Origin: an uncultured Collinsella sp. | GTDB lineage: Bacteria; Actinomycetota; Coriobacteriia; Coriobacteriales; Coriobacteriaceae | DNA: 40,586 bases | Assembly: GCA_905209455.1 (NCBI GenBank) | Contig: CAJLTA010000019.1 | Location: 1 to 40,586 of the forward strand | Direction: 5' to 3' | In this document: positions 1 to 8,261 of the stretch, piece by piece | Position numbering within the stretch: position 1 is the first letter of the stretch | How the letters are laid out: each line of letters begins with the position of its first letter | Position numbers and translations under genes: made by a program | The notes under the pieces: model-generated | The model's database searches: none | What the model was told of the DNA's origin: nothing | The model's input: the letters and a program-made list of their open reading frames with translations, nothing else

Positions 1-118
1 GCCGCCCGGCGGCATATGAAGTCGCCTGCTCGGACAGTCCTGACTCGCACGGAGAGCACATTAATTGCTCTCCGGCTCGTGCGGAACTCGCGATCGACTT
101 CATATGCCGCCGGGCGGC
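1..118. repeat. Large imperfect inverted repeat downstream of gyrA
   Basis: Bases 1-24 are repeated exactly in inverted orientation at 95-118 (arms begin GCCGCCCGGCGGCATATG). A second nested pair, GGAGAGCA at 51-58 and TGCTCTCC at 66-73, forms the inner hairpin around an AT-rich loop. The stretch between the two arm pairs is only partly complementary. There is no T-run next to it, so it is not a simple terminator. It touches the window edge, so its full extent is unknown. It could be a repeat element or a recombination or termination site; a fold-back at a contig end is possible, but the mismatched middle argues against a pure artefact. Confidence 0.6.
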
Positions 119-146
119 CGGGGTGGACGCGGGTCCCTAGGTTTTC

Positions 147-180
147 AAAAAAGCGGTCGGCGCGCAGGTGCGCCGACCGC
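147..180 (-). terminator. Intrinsic terminator of gyrA
   Basis: An 11-bp perfect stem (153-163 paired with 170-180) has a six-base loop. On the minus strand it is followed by six T residues (complement of 147-152). It lies about 40 bases past the gyrA stop codon and should end the gyrB-gyrA transcript. Confidence 0.85.
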
Positions 181-220
181 CGATATATGGGGTCTGATGT
201 TTTTGACCGGAGAGGACTAC

Positions 221-2962
221 TTACTCGTCGAGGAGATCCTCTGGCATGTCGTTGCCGTCGCCTAGGTCGACTGGAGCCTCTTCGGTGTCGGCTGCGGCCT
301 CGGAACCTTCGCCCTCGGGCTTCTCTTTGGCGGCCGTCATGCGGGCTACGGCGCAGATGCGGTCGTTGTCGTCGACGGTCATCATCTTGACGCCCTGGGT
401 GGCGCGGCCGGTCTGGCTGATCTCGTCGGTCTTGACGCGAATGACCGTCGCGCCCTCCGTCACGATGAACAGCTCGTGCTGTGGGCCCACCGTCTTCATG
501 GCCGCAAGGTTACCCTTACGCTCGGTCATTTGGATGGTGTAGACGCCCTGGCCGCCGCGATTCTGCTCCGGGTAGTCCGCGACCGGCGTGCGCTTGCCGT
601 AGCCGCGCTCGGTGATGACGAACAGATCGCCGTTGCCGTTAGTGACTTCCATGCCCAGAACGCTCACGCCGTCCTTCATACCAATACCGCGAACGCCGCT
701 GGTATCGCGGCCGGTGGCGCGCACCTGCTCCTCGGAGAACATGATCGCCTTGCCCGCGGTGGTGGCCAGGATAATCTTGTCGCCCTCGCGCACGCGGCGC
801 ACGTTCAGCAGCGCGTCGTCGTCACGCAGGTTGATAGCGATCAGGCCGTCGCGACGGCTGCGGTCATATGCGCTCATCACGGTCTTCTTGACCATGCCGC
901 TCTTGGTGGCAAACATCAGGTACTCGTCGGCTGGGAACTCGCGGCAGCTGATGACGCTCGCGATCTTCTCGCCCTCCTCGAAGGGCAGCAGGTTGACGAT
1001 CGCGGTACCGCGCGCCTGGCGCGTACCCACCGGCAGCTCGTGCACCTTCAGGCGATAGACCTTGCCCTTGCTCGAGAAGAACAGCACGTACTCGTGCGTG
1101 GACGCGATGAACATCTCGTCGATGACGTCGTCCTCTTTGAGGTTGACGCCCGACACGCCCTTGCCACCGCGCTTTTGGGCACGGTAGGCGGCCACCGGGA
1201 TACGCTTAACGTAGCCGGTGTGGGTGATGGTCACGACCATATCCTCGTCGGCGATGAGGTCCTCGACATCCAGGTCCTTCTCAACCTGGCTGATCTCGGT
1301 GCGGCGCTTGTCGCCGAACTTCTTGGAGATCTCGCGCATCTCTTCCTTGATGACGCCCAGGATCTTCTCCTCATGCGCCAGCAGGTCCTCGTAGTAGGCG
1401 ATGGCGCGGCGCAGGCCGTCCAACTCTTCCTGAATCTTGTCGCGCTCCAGGCCGGTCAGGCGGCGCAACTTCATCTCGAGGATGGCCGTGGTCTGCTCGG
1501 GCGTAAAGCCAAAGCGCTCGATCAAGCGGCTGCTGGCCTCGGAGTCGGTCTGCGAGGAGCGGATGATGCTAATGACCTCGTCGATATGGTCGAGAGCCAT
1601 AAGATAACCCTCGAGGATATGCGCGCGGGCTTGGGCCTTCTTAAGGTCGAAGCGGGTGCGGCGAGTGACGACGTCGACCTGGTGGTCGATGTAGTGCTGC
1701 AGCATCTCACGCAGGCTCAGGCATTTGGGAACGCCGTTGACGAGCGCCAGGTTGTTGGCGCCAAAGGTCGTCTGCAGCGAGGTGTACTTATACAGGTTGT
1801 TGAGCACGACCTGCGGAATGACGCCCTTCTTGAGCTCGATAACCAGACGGATGCCCTTCTGGTTGGACTCATCGCGCATATCCGAGATACCCTCGATGCG
1901 CTTGTCGTTGACAAGCTGGGCGATCTTCTCCTGCAGGGTGCCCTTGTTGACCATGTAGGGAATCTCGGTAAAGACCAGGCGGCTGCGGCCGGTCTTGGTG
2001 GACTCCACGTGTGCCTTGGCACGCACGGTAATGGAGCCGCGGCCGGTCTCGTAGCTCTGCTTAATGCCGGCGCTGCCCATGATGATGGCGCCGGTGGGGA
2101 AGTCCGGACCGGGCATGATCTGCATGAGCTCGTCGACGGTGGCGTCGGGGTTGTCGATCAGGTAGCAGGTGGCCTCAATCGCCTCGGTGAGGTTGTGCGG
2201 GGCGATGTTGGTGGCCATGCCGACGGCGATGCCCTGGCTGCCGTTGACCAGCAGGTTGGGGAAGCGCGCAGGCAGCGCCACGGGCTCGGCGAGCGATTCG
2301 TCGTAGTTGGGCTGCCAGTCGACGGTATCCTTCTGCAGGTCGCGCAGCAGTTCCATGGCGGGCTTTGCCAGGCGGCTCTCGGTGTAACGCATGGCTGCCG
2401 CGCCGTCGCCGTCGATGTTACCGAAGTTGCCATGACCGTCGATGAGCGGCGTGCGCATGGAGAACCACTGTGCCAGGCGGACCATGGCCTCGTAGACCGC
2501 GGAATCGCCGTGCGGGTGGTACTTACCGATAACTTCGCCGACCGTCCACGCCGACTTCTTGTGCGGGCGGTTGGGGTAGATGCCGCTCTCGTTCATCGCG
2601 TACAGGATGCGGCGGTGCACCGGCTTTAAGCCGTCGCGCACGTCCGGCAGGGCGCGCGCCGTGATGACCGACATCGAATACTCGATAAACGACTGCTTCA
2701 TCTCGCGACCGAACTCCGAAATCTGGAGCTGGCCGCCGTTGATATCCTCGCCGGCCGAGGCGCCACGGTCGACTTCGCCAAAACTCTCCTCGAGCTCGCC
2801 GTCGTCATCCTCTTCCTCGTCATCATCGACATCGGGGTTATAGGCGTCCGGGTCGCCGTCCTCGCCCTGCTCAGCACGGGCAAGCAGGCGCTTCAGATCG
2901 TCGGGCATGCCGGCATCGCCGGCCTCGTCCATACCCTCGCTATTGTTGATATCGTCTGCCAC
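221..2962 (-). CDS. gyrA: DNA gyrase subunit A
   Basis: GyrA is the breakage-reunion subunit of DNA gyrase. With GyrB it introduces negative supercoils using ATP. The 913-residue protein has the catalytic tyrosine at about residue 193 (context AAMRYTESR). The quinolone-determining segment HPHGDSAVYE carries Ser154 and Glu158; Ser/Glu is a common wild-type, susceptible arrangement in Gram-positives. A GyrA-box-like motif (QKRGGKGV) begins the C-terminal DNA-wrapping beta-pinwheel. The start is GTG at 2960-2962, with a strong GAGGAGG ribosome site just upstream. The first 80 or so residues form an extra, very acidic tail rich in D and E before the usual first helix (EFGREMKQSF), longer than in typical GyrA. 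It follows gyrB on the same strand with a 155-base gap that holds a hairpin element. Confidence 0.97.
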   Translation of the reverse strand: MADDINNSEGMDEAGDAGMPDDLKRLLARAEQGEDGDPDAYNPDVDDDEEEDDDGELEESFGEVDRGASAGEDINGGQLQISEFGREMKQSFIEYSMSVITARALPDVRDGLKPVHRRILYAMNESGIYPNRPHKKSAWTVGEVIGKYHPHGDSAVYEAMVRLAQWFSMRTPLIDGHGNFGNIDGDGAAAMRYTESRLAKPAMELLRDLQKDTVDWQPNYDESLAEPVALPARFPNLLVNGSQGIAVGMATNIAPHNLTEAIEATCYLIDNPDATVDELMQIMPGPDFPTGAIIMGSAGIKQSYETGRGSITVRAKAHVESTKTGRSRLVFTEIPYMVNKGTLQEKIAQLVNDKRIEGISDMRDESNQKGIRLVIELKKGVIPQVVLNNLYKYTSLQTTFGANNLALVNGVPKCLSLREMLQHYIDHQVDVVTRRTRFDLKKAQARAHILEGYLMALDHIDEVISIIRSSQTDSEASSRLIERFGFTPEQTTAILEMKLRRLTGLERDKIQEELDGLRRAIAYYEDLLAHEEKILGVIKEEMREISKKFGDKRRTEISQVEKDLDVEDLIADEDMVVTITHTGYVKRIPVAAYRAQKRGGKGVSGVNLKEDDVIDEMFIASTHEYVLFFSSKGKVYRLKVHELPVGTRQARGTAIVNLLPFEEGEKIASVISCREFPADEYLMFATKSGMVKKTVMSAYDRSRRDGLIAINLRDDDALLNVRRVREGDKIILATTAGKAIMFSEEQVRATGRDTSGVRGIGMKDGVSVLGMEVTNGNGDLFVITERGYGKRTPVADYPEQNRGGQGVYTIQMTERKGNLAAMKTVGPQHELFIVTEGATVIRVKTDEISQTGRATQGVKMMTVDDNDRICAVARMTAAKEKPEGEGSEAAADTEEAPVDLGDGNDMPEDLLDE

Positions 2963-3011
2963 GTTACCTCCTCATGGTTTGCGTGGTCCATTAGTTCCCA
3001 ACCACGGAGAC

Positions 3012-3110
3012 GGCTTTTCCAGGTGCCGCAGATTCGCCCGAAAGAGGAGGGAAGCGTACTTGGGTACGCGACCGACGATTGAGGGCGAAGGTGCGGTGGC
3101 TGGGAAAGCC
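3012..3110. repeat. Hairpin element between gyrB and gyrA
   Basis: Bases 3012-3039 and 3083-3110 are imperfect inverted repeats (GGCTTTTCCA...TTCGCCC against GGGCGAA...TGGGAAAGCC). Inside them a second stem, GCGTAC (3054-3059) with GTACGC (3064-3069), closes a four-base loop, flanked by purine-rich unpaired segments (GAAAGAGGAGGGAA). The layout is an outer stem, a purine-rich internal loop and an inner stem. This resembles a REP-like repeat or a structured RNA more than a terminator, since neither strand has a T-run. It is transcribed between gyrB and gyrA. Function unknown. Confidence 0.6.
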
Positions 3111-3117
3111 GCAGGGA

Positions 3118-5148
3118 TTAGGCGTCTAAGAATCGTGCGTCATGTGCATGCTTCTCGATGTACTCGCGGCGATAGCCGACCTCGGAACCCATCAGCTCGC
3201 GCACGGCGCGGTCCGCCACCACGGCGTCCTCGATCGACACACGCTGCAGGATGCGGGTCTTGGGGTCCATCGTCGTCGAGGCAAGCTGCTTGGGGTCCAT
3301 CTCGCCCAGGCCCTTGTAGCGCTGGACGGTATAGCCCTTGCGCTTTTTGGTGATCTTGCCGTCCTTGGCCTTGCCGTCCTCGTCGTTATCGTCGGGGTTC
3401 AGGCCCAGACTCTGGATGGTGTCGCGCAGGATCTCGTCTTCGGGCTGGCGGCCGTTGGGATACACGTAGTGGATCTTGTTGCGCACCTTAATGCCAAAGA
3501 TGGGCGGGCAGGCAACATAGACGTAGCCGGCATCGATCAGCGGACGCATGTACTTGTAGAAGAACGTCAGCAGCAGGATGCGGATATGCGCACCGTCGAC
3601 GTCTGCATCGGTCATGATGATGATCTTGTGGTAGCGCGCCTTGGTGATATCGAAGTCGCCGCCGTCGCCGGCACTCGTCGTGACGCCGCAGCCGATCGCG
3701 GTAATCAGCGACTGGATGGTGTCACTCGAGAACGCGCGATGGTCACCAACGCGCTCGACGTTCAAAATCTTGCCGCGCAGGGGCAGAATCGCCTGGATGT
3801 CTCGGCGACGGCCGTCCTTGGCCGAACCGCCTGCCGAGTCGCCCTCTACGATGAAGAGCTCGGTCAGCTCGGCATCGCGCACCGAGCAGTCAGCGAGCTT
3901 ACCGGGCAGGGACGCCGTCTCGAGCAGGCTCTTGCGGCGGGTCGCCTCGCGCGCCTTGCGGGCGGCATTGCGCGCCTTGCAGGCCTGCTGCGCCTTCTTG
4001 ACGATCTCGCGAGCGGGCTTGGGATGCTCCTCGAGGTAATCGACAAGGCCGTCGGTCACAATCTTGAGCGTGAGCGCTCGCATATAGGAGCTGCCGAGCT
4101 TTGCCTTGGTCTGGCCCTCAAACTGCGGATCGGGCAGCTTGACCGAGATAACGGCCGAAAGGCCCTCGCGCACATCGTCGCCGGTCAGGTTGGCGTCTTT
4201 TTCCTTGAGCAGGTTCTGCTTGCGCGCGTAATCGTTGATCACGCGGGTGAGCGCGGTGCGGAAGCCCTCAAGGTGCATGCCGCCTTCGGGGGTGTAGATG
4301 TCGTTGGCAAACGACATGACGTTCTCGCCGTAGCCGCTATTCCACTGCAGGGAAACCTCGACCTCGCCCATCTTGGCCACAGGCGCGTCCGGGTCCGATT
4401 TGCCCTCGATGTAGATGGGCTCCTTAAAGGCCTCGGGGACGTCCTTGCCCTCGTTGAGGAACTTGACGAAGTCGATGATGCCGCCCTCGTAGCAAAACTC
4501 CTCCACGTGGGGAGTCGCTTCGCGCTCGTCGGTCAGCACGATTTTGAGGTTCTTATTGAGGAACGCCGTCTCCTGCAGACGGTTATGCAGCGTATCGAAA
4601 TCGTAGATGCAGGTCTCGAAGATCTCGTCGTCGGGCCAGAAGGTGACGGTGGTGCCCGTCGAATCCGAGGTGCCCACGACCTCCATCTTCTTGACGGTCT
4701 TGCCGCGCGAGAACTCCATCTCGTAGGTGTTGCCGTCGCGACGAACCTGAACGACCACGCGCTTGGACAGTGCGTTGACGACGGAGATGCCAACGCCGTG
4801 CAGGCCGCCCGAGACCTTATAGGCCGAGTTATCGAACTTACCGCCAGCGTGCAAGATCGTCATGACGACCTCGAGCGTCGGGATCTTTTTAACAGGGTGC
4901 TCGTCGACGGGGATGCCGCGCCCGTTGTCGACGACCGTGATGGAGTTGTCGGCGTGGACCGTCACCTGGATCTCGGTGCAGAAACCGGCCATGGCCTCGT
5001 CGACGGAGTTGTCAACGATCTCCCACACCAGGTGATGCAGACCGCTGGCGCTCGTCGAGCCGATATACATGCCCGGGCGCTTACGAACGGCCTCGAGACC
5101 TTCGAGAATCTTAATCTCGCCGCCATCGTAATCGTTTTCGTTTGCCAC
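3118..5148 (-). CDS. gyrB: DNA gyrase subunit B
   Basis: GyrB is the ATPase subunit of gyrase. The N-terminal GHKL domain shows the N-box (EIVDNSVDEA), DNGRGIPV and GGLHGVGISVVNALS. The TOPRIM domain shows LFIVEGDSAGGSAKDGR and MTDADVDGAHIR, giving the Mg-binding Glu and Asp residues. The C-terminal RYKGLGEM motif is present. A charged lysine/aspartate-rich insert (about 25 residues) precedes RYKGLGEM. The start is chosen as GTG at 5146-5148 (MANENDYDGG), because an AAGGAGG site sits directly before it; an in-frame TTG six codons upstream would place that ribosome site inside the gene. Length is 676 residues. It is preceded by a terminator, so gyrB probably has its own promoter in the 50-base gap. 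Confidence 0.97.
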   Translation of the reverse strand: MANENDYDGGEIKILEGLEAVRKRPGMYIGSTSASGLHHLVWEIVDNSVDEAMAGFCTEIQVTVHADNSITVVDNGRGIPVDEHPVKKIPTLEVVMTILHAGGKFDNSAYKVSGGLHGVGISVVNALSKRVVVQVRRDGNTYEMEFSRGKTVKKMEVVGTSDSTGTTVTFWPDDEIFETCIYDFDTLHNRLQETAFLNKNLKIVLTDEREATPHVEEFCYEGGIIDFVKFLNEGKDVPEAFKEPIYIEGKSDPDAPVAKMGEVEVSLQWNSGYGENVMSFANDIYTPEGGMHLEGFRTALTRVINDYARKQNLLKEKDANLTGDDVREGLSAVISVKLPDPQFEGQTKAKLGSSYMRALTLKIVTDGLVDYLEEHPKPAREIVKKAQQACKARNAARKAREATRRKSLLETASLPGKLADCSVRDAELTELFIVEGDSAGGSAKDGRRRDIQAILPLRGKILNVERVGDHRAFSSDTIQSLITAIGCGVTTSAGDGGDFDITKARYHKIIIMTDADVDGAHIRILLLTFFYKYMRPLIDAGYVYVACPPIFGIKVRNKIHYVYPNGRQPEDEILRDTIQSLGLNPDDNDEDGKAKDGKITKKRKGYTVQRYKGLGEMDPKQLASTTMDPKTRILQRVSIEDAVVADRAVRELMGSEVGYRREYIEKHAHDARFLDA

Positions 5149-5197
5149 ACGTCCTCCTTCAGTCAAGAAAATGTGTACAGCCTTACTAGTTTATCGT

Positions 5198-5227
5198 AAA
5201 AAAATACCCTCGGGAACGAGGGTATTT
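5198..5227 (-). terminator. Terminator between dciA-like gene and gyrB
   Basis: An 11-bp stem (5202-5212 with 5217-5227) has a four-base loop. On the minus strand the stem is followed by a run of T residues (complement of the A run at 5198-5204). It separates the dnaA-dnaN-recF-DUF721 transcript from gyrBA. Confidence 0.85.
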
Positions 5228-5253
5228 GGCTCTACAAGGCCACCAGATGCGAT

Positions 5254-5817
5254 TTAAGGCTCTTTTTTGCTTTCTACGCCCTTGGCCCACTCGGCACTGG
5301 CTCTCATGGCATTCTCGAGGGCCTCGCGCAGTTTTTGGTCTTCGATGGGCGCCACTTGGCGCTCAATCTCGGTGCGCTCGGCCTCACTTAGGTCGGCGTG
5401 CGGGGCCGGCGGGCGCTCGGTCGTCGCCGGGCGCAGGCGCTGCTTGGCGGCGGGCGGCGTGTGACCCGGCGCGGTGGTTTTGAACACCAGGCCGTCCACA
5501 TGCGCACCGGCGCGCTCCATGCGCGCGCGGATGATCTCGCGCAACAGCGTCATTTCCTGCGTCCACGAGGGCGAATCGAGATATACCAGCAGCTCATTGG
5601 ACTCGGGCAGGTAGCGCAAGCCCGTCACATGCCGCCCCTCGCGCGTGCCCGAGCACACCGCGTTCCACGCGCGATAGACCGCGCGCGACTCCTCGGCAGC
5701 CTCCATCTGCGCGCGGCGCTCAGGTGTCGCGGCCGCCAGGATGCGCTGACGCTCTGCGTTCAAAAATCCACTGAAGGCAACCGTTTCGCTCTCGCGCTCG
5801 TAATTAGCACGTCTCAC
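5254..5817 (-). CDS. DUF721 / DciA-type protein
   Basis: A 187-residue protein with a DUF721-like core at about residues 20-115, including YLPESNELLVYLDSPSWTQE and RAGAHVDGLVF. This domain defines DciA, the ancestral loader of the replicative helicase in bacteria without DnaC or DnaI, and it commonly sits between recF and gyrB in actinobacteria. The C-terminal 75 residues are a basic, proline/alanine-rich tail that becomes charged. The GTG start at 5815-5817 overlaps the end of recF by 14 bases, so translation is probably coupled. A role in helicase loading is inferred from family and position, not visible catalytic residues. Confidence 0.8.
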   Translation of the reverse strand: MRRANYERESETVAFSGFLNAERQRILAAATPERRAQMEAAEESRAVYRAWNAVCSGTREGRHVTGLRYLPESNELLVYLDSPSWTQEMTLLREIIRARMERAGAHVDGLVFKTTAPGHTPPAAKQRLRPATTERPPAPHADLSEAERTEIERQVAPIEDQKLREALENAMRASAEWAKGVESKKEP

Positions 5818-6910
5818 CCATGCTCACCACCTTGGCTCGATCAAGCAGGTCATCGGTAAAATACCCCAGGTTGGTCGTGGTTATGACCGTCTGGATATCA
5901 TCGCCGATCAGCCGCAGAAAAGCACCGCGGCGTTCGCCGTCGAGTTCGCTCATCACGTCGTCCAAAAGCAGCAACGGGGCGGTGCCCAGGACATCGCGGG
6001 CCACGGCCACCTCCGCCACCTTCCAGGCCAGAACCAACGTTCGCTGCTGACCTTGGCTGGCAAATGAACGGGCGGAGCGACCCGCCACGGTAAACTCAAT
6101 CTCATCGCGATGCGGTCCCACCAACGTCACGCCGCGGCGAATTTCCTCGTCGGCGTGCTCATCAAGGGCAGCCAGCATGCGCTCGTACGCCCAGCCCTTC
6201 AGCTCTTCGCGATCATCGACCTGGGGCAAATCCCCCAGCGTGGACGTATAGGTCACGTTGGCAGCCTCACCGGATGCCACTTGCCCGTAGGCAGTGTGCA
6301 CATGGCCCGCCAGCCGGTCGAGCAGGGCCAACCGGTGCACAAGCAGGGCCGAGCCCGCGCGGGCAATCGAATCGTTCCACGCGCCGAGCATCTCGCGACA
6401 GCACCAGGTCTCCTTGAGCAGGGCGTTACGCTGGGTCACGCAGCGTCCATAGGTGCTCGCAAGATCGGCATAACGTGCGCTCAGCTGCATGCCAAAGTCA
6501 TCGAGGGCGGCGCGGCGCACACTGGCGCCTCGCTTAACCATGTCCAGATGGTCGGGGCAAAACAGCACGCTCGGCAGAGCCCCGCGCACACCGGCGGCAG
6601 AGCACCTCTTGCCGTTGCGGCTAAACGAGCGCTTACCGTCCTCCACGCTCAATCCCATATCAAGCACGCGGCCGTCGCCCTCGAGCCTCAGCTCGACTTT
6701 GCACGAGCCCACGCCATCATGGACGAGCTCGGCTGCGGTCGGATGCCTAAACGAGGCGCCGCTCGTCAGCAGCTGCAGCGCCTCTATAAGATTGGTCTTT
6801 CCCGCCGCGTTGGGTCCCGCAAGTATCGTCACGCCCTCGTCCAGGGCAAGGCGATAGCTATCGAAGCTGCGGTAGTGCGCGACGGAAAGATCGCGGGCGA
6901 ACATGGTCAT
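5804..6910 (-). CDS. recF: DNA replication and repair protein RecF
   Basis: RecF is an SMC-like ATPase that binds gapped DNA and helps RecOR load RecA. The 368-residue protein has a Walker A at about residues 32-40 (GPNAAGKTN), an ABC-type signature region (RSFASQGQQRTLVLAWK) and a Walker B with D-loop (LLLLDDVMSELD). The length matches the family. The first ATG is at 6908-6910, and an in-frame ATG two codons later is equally possible. No strong ribosome site precedes it. It begins 9 bases after the dnaN stop, so it is likely translated by coupling. Confidence 0.96.
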   Translation of the reverse strand: MTMFARDLSVAHYRSFDSYRLALDEGVTILAGPNAAGKTNLIEALQLLTSGASFRHPTAAELVHDGVGSCKVELRLEGDGRVLDMGLSVEDGKRSFSRNGKRCSAAGVRGALPSVLFCPDHLDMVKRGASVRRAALDDFGMQLSARYADLASTYGRCVTQRNALLKETWCCREMLGAWNDSIARAGSALLVHRLALLDRLAGHVHTAYGQVASGEAANVTYTSTLGDLPQVDDREELKGWAYERMLAALDEHADEEIRRGVTLVGPHRDEIEFTVAGRSARSFASQGQQRTLVLAWKVAEVAVARDVLGTAPLLLLDDVMSELDGERRGAFLRLIGDDIQTVITTTNLGYFTDDLLDRAKVVSMGETC

Positions 6911-6919
6911 GGCGCAACG

Positions 6920-8023
6920 CTAGATGCGGACCGGCATGACCAGGTACAGGTAGTTGATCTTGTCGTAGGACTTGAAGATGCCCGCCTGCGAGTAGCTCTT
7001 GAGCTCCAGCGTGATCTCCTTCTCCTTGGATAGGGCATTGAGGCAGCCGAAGATGTAGTGGTAGTTGAAGGCGATGGTGCCCGACTCGCCCTCGGCCTCG
7101 ACATCGATCGTCTCCTGCGCAAGGTCCTGGTCATTGGAGATGGAGGACAGGCCCATCTGCCCGTTCTCGACATCGATCTCGAACTTGACGGCGGGGTTGG
7201 CGCTCGCGATAACGGCCACGCGCTTGAGGGCGGCGTTAAAGGCGGCGACGTCGATCTTGACGCTCGTCACGCACGAATCGGGGATGAGCTGCTTGTAGTT
7301 GGGGTACACGCCCTCGATGCGGCGCGACACGTAGGTGGTGTTGCCGGCCTCGAAGACGACCTGGGTGTCGGTAGCCCCGATCATGATGGTCGCCTGGCTG
7401 GCCATGATGTTCAGTGCGTCGTTAAAGGCGTCAGCCGGAACGTTGAGCTCAAAGGAGCCTTCGAGGGTCGAGGTCTCGACCTGCGTATCGCACACGGCCA
7501 AACGGAAGGAATCGGTCGCCACCAGGCGCACGGTGTTGTTCTCGACCTTCATGTGCACGCCACCCAGGATGGGGCGGGCCTTGTCGGTCGAGGTGACGCG
7601 CCACACGCGGCCGACCATCTCGGACAAGATATCGGTCGGCAGTTCCACGGCGCTCTCGATGGCATAGGCCGGAAACTCGGGGAAGTCATTGGCATCGAGC
7701 GTGTTCAGCCTAAAAGAGCTCTTCTCGCAACTGATCAGCACTTGGCGCTCGGACAGCTCAAAGGTGACCGGGGCATCGGGGAGGGTCTTGGTGATATTGG
7801 AGAGCATCTTACAGGGGATAACCATCTCGCCCTCTTCTTCGACATGCGCCGCGATGCGATGACGGATCGAGATGGTGTAGTTAGAGGTCTGGAATTCCAA
7901 GATGCCGTCTTGCGCCTTAACGAGCACGCCCGACAGGATGGGAAGGGTGGATGCCGAAGCGACACCCTTCATAACGACGCCGATGGCTTGTGTGAGCGAG
8001 CTCTGGCTGACGGTGAACTTCAT
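6920..8023 (-). CDS. dnaN: DNA polymerase III beta subunit (sliding clamp)
   Basis: The beta clamp encircles DNA and tethers polymerase III and repair enzymes. The 367-residue protein begins MKFTVSQSSLTQAIG and ends with the usual hydrophobic YLVMPVRI tail, which forms part of the partner-binding pocket. Three tandem clamp folds fit the length. The ATG at 8021-8023 is preceded by GAAAGG at suitable distance. It is separated from dnaA by a 238-base gap with origin-like features, and followed closely by recF. Confidence 0.97.
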   Translation of the reverse strand: MKFTVSQSSLTQAIGVVMKGVASASTLPILSGVLVKAQDGILEFQTSNYTISIRHRIAAHVEEEGEMVIPCKMLSNITKTLPDAPVTFELSERQVLISCEKSSFRLNTLDANDFPEFPAYAIESAVELPTDILSEMVGRVWRVTSTDKARPILGGVHMKVENNTVRLVATDSFRLAVCDTQVETSTLEGSFELNVPADAFNDALNIMASQATIMIGATDTQVVFEAGNTTYVSRRIEGVYPNYKQLIPDSCVTSVKIDVAAFNAALKRVAVIASANPAVKFEIDVENGQMGLSSISNDQDLAQETIDVEAEGESGTIAFNYHYIFGCLNALSKEKEITLELKSYSQAGIFKSYDKINYLYLVMPVRI

Positions 8024-8261
8024 CTTTTAATACCTTTCTATAGATATAAATATCTTAATAATAGTAATAGCACTGACGAAACTGTTGATTACTCCCAAAG
8101 ACGCAGGTCAGACCCAGAAAGAGAATCGACAGCAACCTGTGTGCAACGGGGGTGGTTTTCCACGTTCAAAACCTGCGCAAAACTTTTCATCACCGCGGGT
8201 TGGGTTTTAAACACCTTATGCCCGTGGTTTCGACAAGTTTTCAACAGGTGTCTCTATTTCC
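8024..8261. other. Candidate oriC segment (dnaA-dnaN gap)
   Basis: This gap has three parts. Bases 8027-8070 are strongly AT-rich. Within them 8056-8070 read as five triplets TAA-TAA-TAG-TAA-TAG, which resembles the DnaA-trio (3'-GAT repeats) used for strand opening. Twelve bases further is TGTTGATTA (8083-8091), a possible DnaA box. Further candidates are TTTTCCACG (8156-8164), TTTCGACAA (8228-8236) and TTTTCAACA (8238-8246). No exact TTATCCACA was seen. An unwinding element beside DnaA boxes between dnaA and dnaN is a known origin layout; that this is the opening site is inference. Confidence 0.55.
8056..8070 (+). promoter_or_regulatory. DnaA-trio-like triplet array
   Basis: Five consecutive triplets, TAA TAA TAG TAA TAG, end at 8070. 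Read 3' to 5' from the box side this is GAT-AAT-GAT-AAT-AAT, the pattern of the DnaA-trio described for Bacillus origins. A DnaA-box-like TGTTGATTA starts 12 bases away with a mixed-composition spacer, which fits box, spacer and trio in order. AT-rich DNA can produce such triplets by chance. Confidence 0.4.

Noticed and set aside
476..2629. 717-residue frame on the plus strand opposite gyrA
   Set aside because: It is a shadow of gyrA: composition is skewed to Leu, Ala, Asp and Val with no domain or ribosome site, as expected opposite a high-GC gene.
3142..5199. 685-residue frame on the plus strand opposite gyrB
   Set aside because: Antisense shadow of gyrB with no recognisable motif.
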